Program-made: the position numbers and the translations under genes
The notes under the pieces: generated by a model
Told to the model about the DNA's origin: nothing
Databases searched by the model: none
Seen by the model: only the letters and a program-made list of their open reading frames with translations
Part shown: positions 35,839 to 49,542 of the stretch, in pieces
How the letters are laid out: every line of letters begins with the position of its first letter
Position numbering within the stretch: the stretch's first letter is position 1
Origin: Rhabdornis inornatus
Taxonomy: Eukaryota > Chordata > Aves > Passeriformes > Rhabdornithidae
Direction: 5' to 3'
DNA: 64,000 nt
Assembly: GCA_013397075.1 (NCBI GenBank)
Contig: VWZS01000654.1
Location: forward strand, 186,001-250,000

Positions 35839-38800
35839 CCTAAAGAACTCAGCTCAGTAACTCGGCACTGCGTGGATGTCAGGTCCAAGAGAGGAATGAG
35901 CACCAAGAGCAGCACGTTGATGCCTGTGAGACTCCCAAGAGAATGCAGATTCAGCATCAGCCTCTCCTTTTGCACTGCATTGGGGTAAGGAAGTCCTGAA
36001 GTGACCCAGCTGTTGGTGGGCAAATTTACCTGTGGATTTTAGAGCTTAAGCTGCAGTCCTGGCCTTGGGGCTTGGCTGTAACACCTGAAATAATCACCCC
36101 AGAGCAAGCTGGAGTGTATCTATAGTATATTGTAACCATTTCTGTGATGGCATTGCTGAAGCACTTCGATTTTTATCCATTGCACCAAATATTTTTGCTT
36201 TGCTCATAACTGGCAGGAAAAAAACCCCATTTACTCATCCATAGTTAAGTGCCCTAATTACATACTTCAAATGACAGAACTCTTCCAAAAAACTTTCAGA
36301 ATATCTTTTAAAGCTCTCAATAGCTTACATCTGAAAGCCAAATCTACAAGCTATAATTCATTTACACTTTGTAAAATTATGTAGGTACTCAATAGGTCCC
36401 ACAAATCATTTCAGTATTGTGTGGTCTCCTTTAAACTTCATAAGAAATGTGACAGAAGATCTTTCAAATAGGAAATTAGGGGTTTGTTTTTTTTTTTATT
36501 TTCATAGTTCCAACCCATAACTTCTCTTATTCAAACTTTTATCAATATCCAATTTCTTCACAAATCATTCCAAATATTCAGCTTATTTAATGTTTAAGGA
36601 CCAAACCTAGCTCAAATGTTTTAGCTATCTCAATTTTTTTTTAGGTTACAAAATCCTCTGTTCACTTGAATTGTAAAGTTCTGGGCTTTTTTTGGGTGCA
36701 CTGTAACAACCATCCAGCAGTAGAGCTGTGTATGTATAAAGAGATTTAGGATGCTAATTACAGAGAGAAGAAACATATGAAGAATATTTCTTGAATGTTA
36801 TTTTTACCCAAGAGATTTATAGGATCCCTGTCTGCTACCCTGTCTGCTATGCTGAGTTGGAGTAATTAATTATATGATAAATTGTTTTTTTCCCTATAAG
36901 ATCCTTTGTGTTCAGCTTTCTAATGCCCAAGCACTGCAATTTTCAACCTTCATATAATTTTGAGGTAATACACAGAAATAAACTTGTATGATACAGAAGA
37001 ATGATCCAATATCATGTGTAATTATCACCTAGTTTCTTTTGGAATATTATTATTTTTTAGTGATTTTATGTGTCCAGTGCAACTATAAAACTATACAAGA
37101 TAATCACCTTATGGGTTTGAACCCTCTGCTGTATTTTCATTCCTATCTTTCTTTTTATCTTCTTTTAAAAGTGACCATCCTCTGTGATAACATTTATTAG
37201 CATTCTTGTTTTCTTTTCAATGAACATTGCTATTTTTTCATAAAGTTTTTTTTACAGTTTTAATGCATATCAGTTAATAAAAAAATAATTAATGTAAATA
37301 CAAGTATGCATCAGGTCAGGTAAGTTTGAAAAACAGGGGAAAATCCAAATTATACTCACAAAAGTCATGGCAGATCTGTTTTCTGTCTGTCTCTCCATCA
37401 CCACTGGCAAGTCTGTGTTTGCGGGTTCTATTTTTCTGTGAGAAGCTCTACATACTCACAACAGTGATTAGCAAGAAATCGGGACCATTTTAGAGAATCT
37501 GTATGTGAATGGGATGGAATGGACTAAGGTAAAAGGTTTCATGATTTGTTGTCATTCAAGATCTCTATTTGCATTTTGACATTTTTCACCTACATGGAAA
37601 AGTACATTTTGTAAAATAAATGAGAAGGCATTTGCCTATAAACTTATTATGAGTTCATTCTCTGAAAATACTTAGCAATACTCACAAACAGTGTACGTGA
37701 GAAAGATGGATACATATTATACAAATAAATTTATTCTCCAGGTACCAAGTTCAATTTGCAAATAATTTACATGTTTTGTATAGAAAATTCTCCACACAAA
37801 GATTTTCTCAAATATTTGGGTACAGTTACATGGTATTTATTCTACCCCTGGGATTTAAAAAAAAAAACCCACCTTATTCTGAAAATCTTTGACTACAATA
37901 TGTAGATTTTTGTCCCTTTTAAAAGAAAATTGTTCTCAGGAGAAAGGAGTAAAAAGAAAGATAATTCCCACTTTATCTCTGTACTTTGGGAAAACAATCC
38001 CATCACTGTATACTTCCACAGCATTGTGAGCTTTATTAAGTAATTTTCTTTCTATTTTTATTTCCATAATTTGCCCGCATTTCATAAGGCGCTCTGGCAC
38101 TGAGCCAGTAAAGAACGCAATGATGTGCTTGGCTTTGCACATGTGCAAAATCTTCTGCATATACTGCCTTTGAGATATATTTTAAAATTACTTCCAAGGA
38201 GAGTCAGAGCAAACTTATCTATTCAGTGCAAGCATAGTCACTTTGTGCAGGCAAAAGAGAGCAAAGAGCAAAGCCACCAGCAGCTCCATGGCTGGCACAG
38301 GCTGGCTGTGACCAGAGGGGCCAGGCACTGGATTGTCTGCCAGAAGTATCATAGTCAGCATGATTTACTAAATTAAGGGGAAAAAAAATGAATAATCAGA
38401 ATATTTAATGATGATTTACAACACTAGAACTAAATACTTCTGCCCACAATGATCCCACAATATGTCTTAGTACAACCAAAATGTTCTGTAAAGAGAGAAA
38501 AATGCTCATAATATCATTTAAAATACTGAACTATATGTAGACAACAAATCTGAATTTCAAAAGTACCCTTTCCTTAGAGAAGATATTAATCAAGAAGCAG
38601 ATATGAGCTTTTTCTAAAGTTCAAAATATTTTGAAGAACAGGAGCTATAACTCATAAATTATTCTGAATTTGAATATTGGAGACAAGAAAAAACATTCCA
38701 TAAAAATACATAAAAATATTTAAATAAAATACAGACCAACACAAAAGATAGGCTACATTAAATTTAGGTCATCATTATAAAAGTATATAGTGGCTTTAAA

Positions 38801-40102
38801 ATACAGGTAGGTCTTTTCATGATGGGAAAAATATTTGGCCAAAAAAGGAGGGTGAAATGGCATCAGATTTTTTTTGAGACCACAAGCCTAAGGCAAATAT
38901 ACACCAATATGAGCAAGACCTGTAACTAACAGATTGCATTTCTTAGTCTTCTGAAGTGTAATTCAATTCAACAGACAAAGTATTTTCAACCTCTCATCTT
39001 CTGTGTGGAAATATATTTTACTTATTTCCTGAGTTTGTTATATATTCACTTGGAAGTCAAGTACTTGATATGAGTCAGATTGTATATAACAGAGCTTCAA
39101 ACAGGTGCTTCGAATCTGCATACAGGCCCTCATTAAAAATATTCCTTGGTGGAAAAAGCCATCTTTGCCTTTTTTGCTGATGCATGAAAAATCTAGCAAT
39201 ATTCCCTTTTATAAGTAATGAGAATAAAACATTTAATTATTTTTGCTATATGTGATAAACAGTACATTTGAAGGCATATGATTATGATATTTTCTCTGTA
39301 AATCTAGAGGTGGTTGGACTTTTTTTAAATTTGTTTTTTGAGTTCAGTTAACAATTTGTCACTAAAACCATTGTTTGTATATATTTTAAGCAACTGTTTC
39401 TCAATGCTGAATCAAAAAATACTTTCTAGAGCTGCAACACAGTTCATGAGGTTGTTCTGTGATTTGCTCAAGACCTTTTATGTATAATTAGGTCCTATCT
39501 TCAGATAGCATGCCATATGTTTACAAGGGAAATTACTTGAATCCAATAGTCCTTTCTTGTTTAAATATATCAAGTGTATTGACCCAGTGTCATGTCCTTG
39601 ACTTCAGGAGGCTCATAACCACAGCAGAAGATACCATCTCCTATAAAAATTCACAAGGAAGAAAGAACTTAAATTAACTAAAGATTATTTTGAAACATTG
39701 TAATTTTTTAGGTTAATGAGATTCTTTACAGAAGGCTACTTTGTTGGCATACAGTTGGCACCAGAATTGTAGTTCTGCTTTTGTTAACATAGCACTGATG
39801 AAGAATATAAATGTTACGGAATAGCAACTAAATCCTCTCAGAAAATGAGGATAAAAGCAACAAATAAACAATTAAAAATACTCCAGCACTTAAATGAAAT
39901 CATTAGAGCAGATATAATGGCAGTAAAAAGATGCTGAGTTTGAATGTTTTACTTATGCTGGACTAGAAGTGCTTTTCTCCTCTCCTGTAACCCCCTCCCC
40001 TTCCCCTGCCCCCCTCACGAGCACCATCTTTGGTGGAACAATATTTTAAAAAACAATTAATAGTGATTTCTAAAATAGTAGTCAGTACACTGCACACGGA
40101 AG

Positions 40103-40127
40103 GTTAATCCTTTGGGTATTAATTTAG
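40103..40127 (+). repeat. 25-base motif, first occurrence
   Basis: Starts GTTAATCCTTTGGGTATT and ends AATTTAG. It recurs at 41204-41228 with one change (T to G). The bases after it also show patchy likeness ('gct' then 'cacaaagcaga' versus 'acaaaacaga'). It may belong to an unrecognised dispersed repeat. Confidence 0.6.
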
Positions 40128-41203
40128 CTTTATCACAAAGCAGACAGAATGTCTGTATTCATTTCACTGTATTTAATATATTATCAAAATTCAGGTCTCT
40201 ATAAACAAAAATATCTTTCTTTGAAAGCAGTACAGCTTAGTTGGTGCAAAAGTAAATACAGTGATTACTGCAACCACTTCAATACACCGCATGAGAATGT
40301 ACATTTAATAGATAAAGAAAGTGAATCATCTGCATCATTTGAAGAGTACAGGCTCTCCAGGTTTCCTATTTATCTGTATATGTCCAAGATTTCTGTATGC
40401 ATACGAAAAGTTTACTTTCATACTAAAATAGTCTGTGATACTCAATCTTTCAAAAATTTAATTCAAATATCCTGATAAAACATATCTTTTTATACAGCAT
40501 ATTAAATTTCAAAAAGCTATCTACTTAACTAGCTAAAAACATTTTCTCAGCTCTAATTAAAATAATTCTGACTTTAAAAAGACCATTTCTATTTTTTACA
40601 CACAAATTAAATAAAATAACTAGCCATACTCACTAAAACAAATTCATTTTTAGTCTGTTTAGCAGAGCAAAACACTGTCCTTGTTTAAATGTGTTTCAAC
40701 ACATTTTGCTCCCCTAGAAAGCGAGGATTTACAATGCTCTGTTGCAAAGTATATATAGCATATGTAGGGTTATCAAAGTTGTCATAGTTTCCACAGACTT
40801 ACTGGGAATATTGCCAGAAATTGCCATGAAACATTGAATGCATAGTTAAAAATGCCAGTGTTTTTTATGGCAAACTATTACATGACAAATAGGCTCATTT
40901 TGTAATCACCTATTACCAAGCATTCACAGAATTGTGTGGCTTTTCATCAATAGGTCCACAAAAAGACTGATACAAAGCAATAAATAAATGCACAAAACGC
41001 TGTCCTAATCTCATGACCAGACACCTGTGTCAACGTGGTCGCTGGGAACACAACCAAATGTTTGACCTGGCCCAACTCCTCCTCAGCAGACAGTGTTTCC
41101 ATTAGCAATCCAGCGTGGCAGAAGGACAGCGACAGCTTAGCTGAGTCAAATTCAGTGTCTATGATACAATTATTGCACTACTGATTACTTCAGACTTTGG
41201 TGA

Positions 41204-41228
41204 GTTAATCCTTGGGGTATTAATTTAG
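41204..41228 (+). repeat. 25-base motif, second occurrence
   Basis: 24 of 25 bases match 40103-40127, in the same orientation, 1101 bases away. Confidence 0.6.
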
Positions 41229-42479
41229 TGCTCTGGCTGTACAAAACAGATCCTAGTGCTTTACTCTTTTGAGAGTTGTCATTAAATTATTCCATATGGC
41301 ATCACCAGTAAAATTTTCCTGTGCATCTTTCCAAGTAAACAGATTTTAGGTTATTTTCAAGTCAATCAGTTAACAAGAATGAACTTTATATTGCTTTCAA
41401 GTACTGCAAATTATAGAGATCCTCCTTTGAGAAGAATTTCATTCTTTCAAAGTCTGATTATATTTCAATTAGGAAGACTCTTCATTATTTCAAAAAGTCT
41501 TTCTGAAAGAAAGCTCTAAAATATTCTATTATATCTAAATTCAAACACAATTCTGTTTTTATGCATACAGATGTAAGAACTATTTAAACAATATGTATTG
41601 TGGAAAAAAAATTCAACACATTTAGACAAAAATCCTGAAGCAGGCTACCTCAACAAATGAATGCTCTCATAATATATTTTGAAACTAAAATTGAAAGGAA
41701 AAAAAAATCTCAGTTTGGTAAACAAAGTCTGCTTATTTCACCACATTTTATATCTATTGTCAAAGTTTCTCATAACAATTGATACCCAGTTGGATTAAGT
41801 TGTAAGAAAACTAGAAAATACTATGAATTAGATTTAAAAACTATCAATATTAATTCAGTCTTCAAAGCTGGAAACTCCAAGGCAGGGATGATTTCTAGTG
41901 ACTACGAAATAAAACTTGAATTTGACGTATTCCCTTCATTGTTACAGTGTTTTATTTCAATGCAACATTACTCTGTGTGTAAGGGGAAAGGGAAGAAGAG
42001 AGAAGAAATATTTTCGAGTGGTCTTCATCAAGATCTTTCTGAGAAAGTCATGATGAGCTAATTAAGCTTGAGAGATGGGTGGTATCATCGTGGATCAAAG
42101 ACTGCCTGAGTTAACCTCAAAGTTTATGATTGAACAACCATTTTTCCTCCTATAAAGGTCAACAGTACACATCTTAAAGTCTGGAAAGAGTACATTAAGT
42201 GATTGTATCTATATTACTTTAAATGAGAACCAAGATGGAAATTTTTGTAGTGAGACAGTGTTAGCTTTTGAGAGAACAGGTAACAATTTCACACCTCCAC
42301 AAAACTGGCAAAGAGGTAAACTAAATGTTTCAGACTAAATGCTTAAATGAAGAAATTGACCTCGGCATCAATTTATAAAAGGCAGCTAAGATCTCTCGGC
42401 AAATTATGAATAGTAATAATAAAAGATACTGAAATAAGATATTTGGAAATAAATAATAAGTTTGGAAATAAATAAGGTG

Positions 42480-42575
42480 ATCACAGAATATGCTGAGTTG
42501 GGAGTGACCCACAAGCATCATCAAGTCCAGCTCGTGGCTCTGCACAAGACCATTGCCAAGAGCCACACCATGATG
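42480..42575 (-). mobile_element. CR1 LINE 3' end fragment
   Basis: On the plus strand: 'tcacagaatatgctgagttg', 'ggagtgacccacaagcatc', 'atcaagtccagctcgtggc', 'tctgcacaagaccattgcc' and 'aagagccacaccatg'. This is the reverse complement of a CR1 3' end, with the tail at the left. It is short and 5'-truncated. The bases after 42575 no longer follow the consensus clearly. Confidence 0.8.
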
Positions 42576-45500
42576 AGCAATACAGAGCAAATAATGTTAA
42601 CACCTCGGCACCAATCAGTGCTGCAGACTCATTTGGTGATGCTAACAGAAGTAGCAGTAAGACCCTCTTAAAGAAGAAGGAGAGGAACATGGGAGTGAAA
42701 GTGAGGCTAGCTGAAGACATAAAGTGCTTACAGAAGAAGAAGAGGAAGAAGGACCAATATGATAACAACTGTGATAATATAGAGTTATTGCAATTAAACT
42801 CACATTGCAATTAAAAAATATAGCATGTAATTATTACATTGTTTGAATTACACAGCTGTGCATATTACTGTTATCAACATTAAATGCAATTTGTGCAAGT
42901 CACTTCATGTTTATACATATATAAGCATAGATGGAATTTCACAGCTTCTTGTCTGACCTCTTTGAAAGATTTATGCTGCTTTCTTTTCAGACTGCAAACT
43001 ATCTCTTTCAGATTTAGCTGCTGCTGACAAGCTTTTGAATATGCTGCTTATTTGTTCTTTATGGCTCATCTGAGCTGTTCCTTACTTTTATACATCAGAA
43101 CATTGTTGTGTTGATGAATGTAGGAAGCCCCTTTGATCTGTTGGCATTTTTCAAAACAGACAGTAAAAGACTGCATAGCAGACAACTAGTGATTTATTTT
43201 TTTTAAATTTTCTTCTTTAAAAGCAAAACATTACTTTAGAGAAATAATCTTTTCCAATTTTAGTTTTTAATATAGTTTACAGATACACTTCAAACATTCT
43301 TATTGTGCATTTTCAATAACACTGAATTGCTATTAAAAAAAAAGTCATAAATAGATCTGCAAAGCAATTTGCTCTTGTCACTATTAACAGTGTTCCAAAG
43401 TGGTGTTTATTTAGCCAAACACAGCTATCTACATGTCTGCATCTAAGCTAGTCATTTTTTTATTCCTTTGTCATCAAAGAAAAGAAAAAGACACTTCTTA
43501 GGTGGGAATTATATCATCCTAAACAAGACATTCAAATTCCATCAAATGCATCCAGCTGTAAAAGCAGCTGTTTCTCTCCCTTGACTATAAAGGCAATCTG
43601 ATTAGCGATGTCTACTTGGCTCAGACATTGATATCTACACTGCACATATCTAAGATGAAGTAAGATAAATCTCTGGTTTCTGCTTTTCTTTCACCTCAGA
43701 GCTCTTTCATTTGAGTATCACTGCAATACACCTCCTGCACCTCTGGAAATATTCAAACGCCTTGGTATTCTTCCCTGAATTTCACATTATTGGCATACTC
43801 ACTACTGGCTTAAAAAGCAACTTTGGCCCTAGGGCATCAAAAATAATTTCCTCTCAATATTCACTGAATAAAATTACTACCAAATTCAAATTCTGATTTC
43901 TTACGTGATAAAAACAACACACAGTTGCCTGGTCAGCCATGAGCTCTCTCTTACAAGACATTGAGGTGGAGCTTTAGTCATAAAAACATTTTCATGCCTG
44001 AGTGACATTGCTTTGCTGCAATTGCCCTTCAAGTCCTTGGAAACAAAAGAAGAGTTCTTAATGCCTTTAAGCTATGATTGAAAACAGAATTTCTAATGCT
44101 TAAGGCATGCTGAAGTTAGCAAAATTTGATGCACAATTTAAAAGCAAAGTGATAATGAAAACTATGTGATTATTTCATTCAAGTAAATCCATCTTAAAAT
44201 AAACACACTTAAAAACACTGTGCTATGCCAGTCGTCTACCTAGCTGCAAACGTAACTAACTGCTGGGTCAGTAATTTTAAAACTCAGTTTAAAATAAATG
44301 AATGCACTCTTTAGACAAGAAAAAAGTTGAATATTCCTCAAATACTCTCCTATGATACATGGCAAATTTAAACAGCTTTGTATTCTGAAGCAAAATAAAA
44401 CAAATTCAAACACCATTGTGCCAGATGCACAAGTATGTATCTATAGAAAATGCCATATCCAGATATGGCAAGATCTGGGATACATCCCGAAAAGCAATTA
44501 CTGTAATTTAGAATTTTTTTTCAGTCGAATCAATATTTGGGTCCTAGTAGTCTCTTTTTGCATGCAAAAATTGAAGTCTCAACAATAGCTTTTATTAATA
44601 GATACGTGTGGATGTAAATGTACCTACAGAACTTCCAGTAACACTCAGGAATGCTACATATTCCAAAGATTTGGGAGATTCTCAGATGAGAAAAAGACAA
44701 GTGAAAATATTATTTTTAGTTTCACAGGAAAACAAATATCCAAATTCACAATTTGGCAAACTCCAACATCTAGGATCCAACATTAGCTGCAGGAAGGACC
44801 ATCACCAAAAGCAATTAGAGTATGACAGAGAAAGTTTCTTAGTGGGTACTTCTTGTCCTCTGTAAGAGATTGCCTTAAACTTTGAAATACAAAATTAAAT
44901 ATACCTTCCCAAGTTGAGATAATTATGATTATTCTACTAGATATTTTTATATTTATACAATTCCTCACTTCTCTTTCAAATCATCTTCCACTTTTGGTCT
45001 CAATGATACTCCATAGCAAACTGTTTCTGAGACTTAAATGATTCACAAATGATTCAAAGACCACCAATTAGCCAAGTGACCATCAATGATCAAATACTGT
45101 AATGTAATTGAAAATATTGTCATGTTCCTATGTGATGAGAAAGGAAAGCAAAACTTCTAATCTTTTTTGTTTCAGTCAATAATACACTTTGTCCACTCTT
45201 GACTTCTAAGGCCAAATGTTTTTGTGATACAGCCTGACCTTCCTAAATTTCAAATCCATTCTTCCATTAATCTCTACTTTGCTCTTTTTTGCATACCACA
45301 TCTTTGATGCTCTTTTGACAACAGCTTTATCACGAGTGGAGTCCTTAAATATAATTCAGCTCTCCAAATTCAGTAGAAGTTTTTTTTGTGAAGGTGCGAA
45401 GCAAATGAGCCTAAGTTATTTTGAGGAACTTGTGCTTATGGTCTAGGTCAGTATAATAGATGACTGATGATAAAAACAGAGTAGAATTGATCAAGTTCCT

Positions 45501-48060
45501 GAAAGTTGGGTTTTGTTCTGATCATGAGGTTTTCTTCCATGTCTTCCTCCTTATAAGAGTTTGTTCTCATATATTTTCAGTTTTGAAGCATTCTACTGTG
45601 GCAGGCAGTTATTTCAATGAGATTCAGAAATACATCATTCTTGTGACATATGCTTGCATGAACAGAATAGTAGGGAAGAAAAATAAAGGGAAAAAAAGGG
45701 AAACTGAATGTAGCTTCTCTTGGCAACATCAATTTTAGAGTTTTATAGTTATTTATCGACCTGACTCCAGTAATAATAAGTACACCCTCACCATGGGAGA
45801 AAATACACATCTTTCCAATGTGAACAAAGTATTCTTATGTTTACCGCACTCTAAAAGTTTGAAGTGTTTCTTTGCTTCAAATCCATGAGAGAAATTAATA
45901 TATGGCTGATCCTTTGAGAATGAGAATGAATTATCTTTACTACAATGCACTAACAATCTTACATTGATTCATATGGGGCAAATGTTTCACAATACATGAG
46001 TCAACTGCTATTGTGTCTTGTTGTGTCCACTTCAATCACTTGGTTTCTTTGAAATTGTAAAAAAAATGTGCTGCACTAGAATATTTTGATATTTACAAAA
46101 ATTTATCTTGCCAGAAGTGGGGACCTATGCCTGTTTCTGAAAGGATTTTCAGAACAATCTGAACTACAAGCATGTCTCATAATAAGTCGTTGTTTACACT
46201 GGGCTGGCTTTTTCTTAACTGGTTTGATGGAGGTCTAAGCATGCTTCCAGTCAGAATGCCAGGTACACATTGTCCAAATATGTGCATGAGCTTACTACAC
46301 TGAGTGGAATAAAAAAGGCAAGCATGAAAGAATAGGCCATAAGGAGATTGCAGAGAATATGAAAAACATTTAAAAGAATTTCAATATAATTTCCCTATAT
46401 GCAAAACCTGAAACACTTCGAAGATTCAAAGTGTTTTAGGCAATCTCTTTTAAATTAAAAACTACTGATCATTTAACTACATATTTCAAGCCTGAGGGGA
46501 ACAGAATCATAGATATACAACCACAGTATGTAGAGGAAATATTGGCATTCTTGGGGAAAAAAATACATTTTTGCAGGTTTTGATCCTTACTATGATCTGA
46601 AATTTGCTAATGACAAATATTTTAAAATGTATGTTGCTTAGTTGGTAAGAAAAAAGAATGTGTACAAGTCAGTCTTCAATGTCTACACATTCTGGACAAA
46701 TTTGCTGGACATCATACACAGTGCAGGTAGTTACTGCTATGAATGACTGTGAGGTGTGTGTACAGATAGTTTCTGTTATACTAGTTTTGTCACTTTTCCA
46801 AAGACCACATTATACGGGCTGCTTGTGTCTATCTCTGCATACAACTTTTACAGGTTAATTTTGCCATGAGAGGATCATTTCTCTGAATTACTGCCAGGTC
46901 ACCAGTCCTCATTTTGTAGAAAATATGAAATAGTGCAGAATACTTCATTTGGGTGATTTGCAACTACTGATGGTCATAGCTACCAGAAGAGTTTAACAAA
47001 GGGAGGTTGCTTCAGTGGCCAACCTGGAATGACACTATTAATGAAACTCATTACACTACATCTGTACTAAGGTACCATCGCTCTGCTTGTGTCTTGTGCT
47101 GGCCATGAGTCAGCTCCGTACAGAAAATCAATGACTATGTAGTGAGACACTGGGTGCCAGAAAATATACCCTGACACTTTTCAATAATTCACAACAGGTG
47201 ACAATCTGGTGACCTAACTAGCAACATCATATAATGTTTTGTTTGTTTGATATATTGGTAAATTAAATTTACATTTCTACTTAAATGACTATTTTGATAG
47301 TAATTTGTTGTTCCTAAGTCTACAGAAAATAGTGCAGCAGCTTGACGAGTGAACTGTATGATCTTAACCAAAACTAAAGTAAAAGCTAAAAAATATCTTT
47401 TCTGCAGTGTTTTCTCTACAGTGGAGTCATGGTCTGTACTTTCTACTGCTTCTGCCATCTCTAGTATAATTGAATTGAGGACACCTGTGCCAATTTTCAC
47501 AATAAGGCTCCTTTAGAATGGGCAACGGGCTGAAAAGGAATTAGTTTCCACACTTCCCTCATCTTTTTACCACATAAAAAACCAAATGAAACTCAGTGGT
47601 AGAAGCAATTTGTTCATTAGAGTTTCTCAGACCATTTCTGCAGCTTGAAAACAGATTCCTCTTTCCACTTTCGCATGGCCAGGTATGTGAGGGCAGCTTT
47701 TACCTGCAACAGCTTAAATGAGGCAAAAAGGAGCAAACTAGCAGTTGAAAAATTGAAAATTTACTTGAGAAGAGAAAGAGCTGCTTCTTGAATTCCAAGT
47801 TACATGTATGGCCTGCAGGAATTAATTGAATAGCTGTGTTGCCTGTGGTTTTGGGATTTTCTCTCCCTCTACAACATGACTACTCTTGACATAATTTCAG
47901 CACACACATGCATTAGCTAGCATACTTTCAACATGCTTTACTCTTTTGCCTTCTAAAACCATCTATATTCTGCAATGGCAAAATCTGTAAAAGCTTTGAA
48001 GACCAGTTTTTCTGTGAAAAGTAACTCCAGGAAAAGGCATCTCAGCATAACCTCTCTCTG
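42576..48060. other. Unique AT-rich sequence
   Basis: No gene is supported. Frames of up to 103 codons exist (47189-47500 minus; 45460-45738 plus; 44608-44865 plus), but none has recognisable motifs or clear splice sites. A word at 46503 ('cagaatcatagata') could be a CR1 tail remnant. Confidence 0.4.
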
Positions 48061-48162
48061 AAAATTAAAAAAAAAAAAAAAAAGCCAAACAAAAACAAAA
48101 ACCAACACAACAAACAAACAAAAATCAAAAAACCAACAAACAAACCCAAAGCAAAACCCCAG
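48061..48162. repeat. A-rich / (AAAC)n low-complexity tract
   Basis: An A run (about 48067-48082) is followed by AAAC and CAAA units with interruptions. Almost no T or G occurs over about 100 bases. It is the strand complement in style of the G/T tract at 18031. Confidence 0.85.
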
Positions 48163-49209
48163 AACTCCCTAAAAACTTACTTAATGTAAAGAAGGATTTT
48201 TATGTCTAGATCTCTATAATCCTGCAGCAGTATTAGATTTTGCAGTCCTAGATCAGATAGAAGTCATCAAGTGTAATGACTCCTTCAACAGCACAGAGGA
48301 GTAAATGCTTTAGAAAGTGAAAAAACTCCTGACTTTGGTAGGCAATGGTGTATCCTTACAGCTCTCATGGTGAACTGGTGTAACTAGAAATCAGGTGAAA
48401 TCTGGAACTATAACAGTATAAATTGCTCACAAGTCTTATACAGACAGCTTTGATAACACCAGATATTCTATTATTCAGAGTCACTCACTGACAGAGTGAC
48501 ACTGTTCAGAGACTCATAAAGATTACTTGTCTTCAAGGCTTTTTTTTTTTTTCAAAGAATTATCCAGGTTATATAGAGAAACCATATTATCTGTCTGTTC
48601 TAGACACCTGTTAAAAACAGTATTGACTGCAATGATTGAAGTGCACTAAAAGCATTTTTAAATTTTATGAGCTATAAGAGTGTAAAAACACTCCGTAGAA
48701 CATCATTTTTGATAAATTGAAGAAAAAGTTCAAAAACAAAAATACAGAATTCAATAAGGAAACATGCAAAGAAAGAATAAAAAATGCACAGATAAAAAAT
48801 GAAGCAGTTATATGATGCAAAAGGATGTGGCAGTTGTGATGGATCATTAATTGAATGAGTCAGTAAAGCCCCACAGCTGCAGAAAAAAAAGCAATGCAAT
48901 CTGGTTTGGCCTAACAGAAATTACTTATATAATAAGACAAGAAGATAATGTAAATTCTAGTTGATTCTTGTGAGGTTTCAAATTTAGGGCTATTTTAGAT
49001 TCTGGGGACACTGAGCTTAAATAAGATGCAAAAAATTGAGAGAAGGACAGAGAAAAGCAAACATGTTAAACCAAGGCTTAGACAATGTGTCTACTAGAAA
49101 GCCTTGAAGAAACTGATTTTTTTTAAAGAGGAGATTCAAGAAGATATTGGTGCCTCAGGCTTTTAGCTTTTATATTTTTCATATATTTGTAATTCTGCAA
49201 TTCTTTAGA
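48163..49209. other. Unique AT-rich sequence
   Basis: No gene or named repeat is recognisable. A T run lies at 48540-48553. Confidence 0.45.
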
Positions 49210-49417
49210 GTATAACTCTAAACTCCACGTTAACTCTGTGTTAGCTACTGTTTTCCCATTTTGGTCAGACAAAACAATTCCTCTCCGGGCCTGGGAATCA
49301 AGGACATTTTACAGTCTCAGGCCCTGAGAGATGCAAACAAAAGTGAGTTGGGGGGAGCAAATGTGGAGTAAAATTACTTCATTACCTGAAGCTGTAATTG
49401 GAAGATTAACCACCAAT

Positions 49418-49451
49418 ATGCAAATGAGACAAACTTATGAAAGTATAAAAA
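49418..49451 (+). promoter_or_regulatory. Octamer and TATA box of the probable LTR
   Basis: ATGCAAAT (POU-factor octamer) is followed 18 bases later by TATAAAAA. Together with the downstream AATAAA this is a coherent polymerase II promoter layout. Confidence 0.5.
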
Positions 49452-49536
49452 ACCATGATCCATATTTGGTCCATATTGTGGGTGTAGCTCCTGGGGGGGG
49501 GCTTCATCTGCCTTAAATGTATCTGAGGGGGCCTTT

Positions 49537-49542
49537 AATAAA
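49537..49542 (+). promoter_or_regulatory. Polyadenylation signal AATAAA of the probable LTR
   Basis: AATAAA in 'cctttaataaatataacc', followed within 35 bases by 'ctttgtctggcctctg', a GT-rich downstream element. Confidence 0.55.

Larger units (their letters stand above)
34751..42479. other. Unique AT-rich sequence
   Basis: No complete gene is visible. Features within it are a (GT)8 run (35823-35838), a GC-richer patch at about 35840-36110, coding-like but unassigned minus-strand frames at 37936-38289, and a C-rich run near 39988-40018. A 25-base motif occurs at 40103 and 41204. A 108-codon plus frame at 40149-40475 lacks any recognisable feature. Confidence 0.4.

Noticed and set aside
40149..40475. 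108-codon plus-strand frame
   Set aside because: No motif, no plausible splice sites, and composition as expected from AT-rich non-coding sequence.
46503..46560. Possible CR1 tail ('cagaatcatagata')
   Set aside because: Nothing beyond the first 14 bases matches.
47189..47500. 103-codon minus-strand frame starting MKIGTGVLNSIILEM
   Set aside because: The first 30 residues look somewhat protein-like, but no family is recognisable and no splice sites or neighbours support it.
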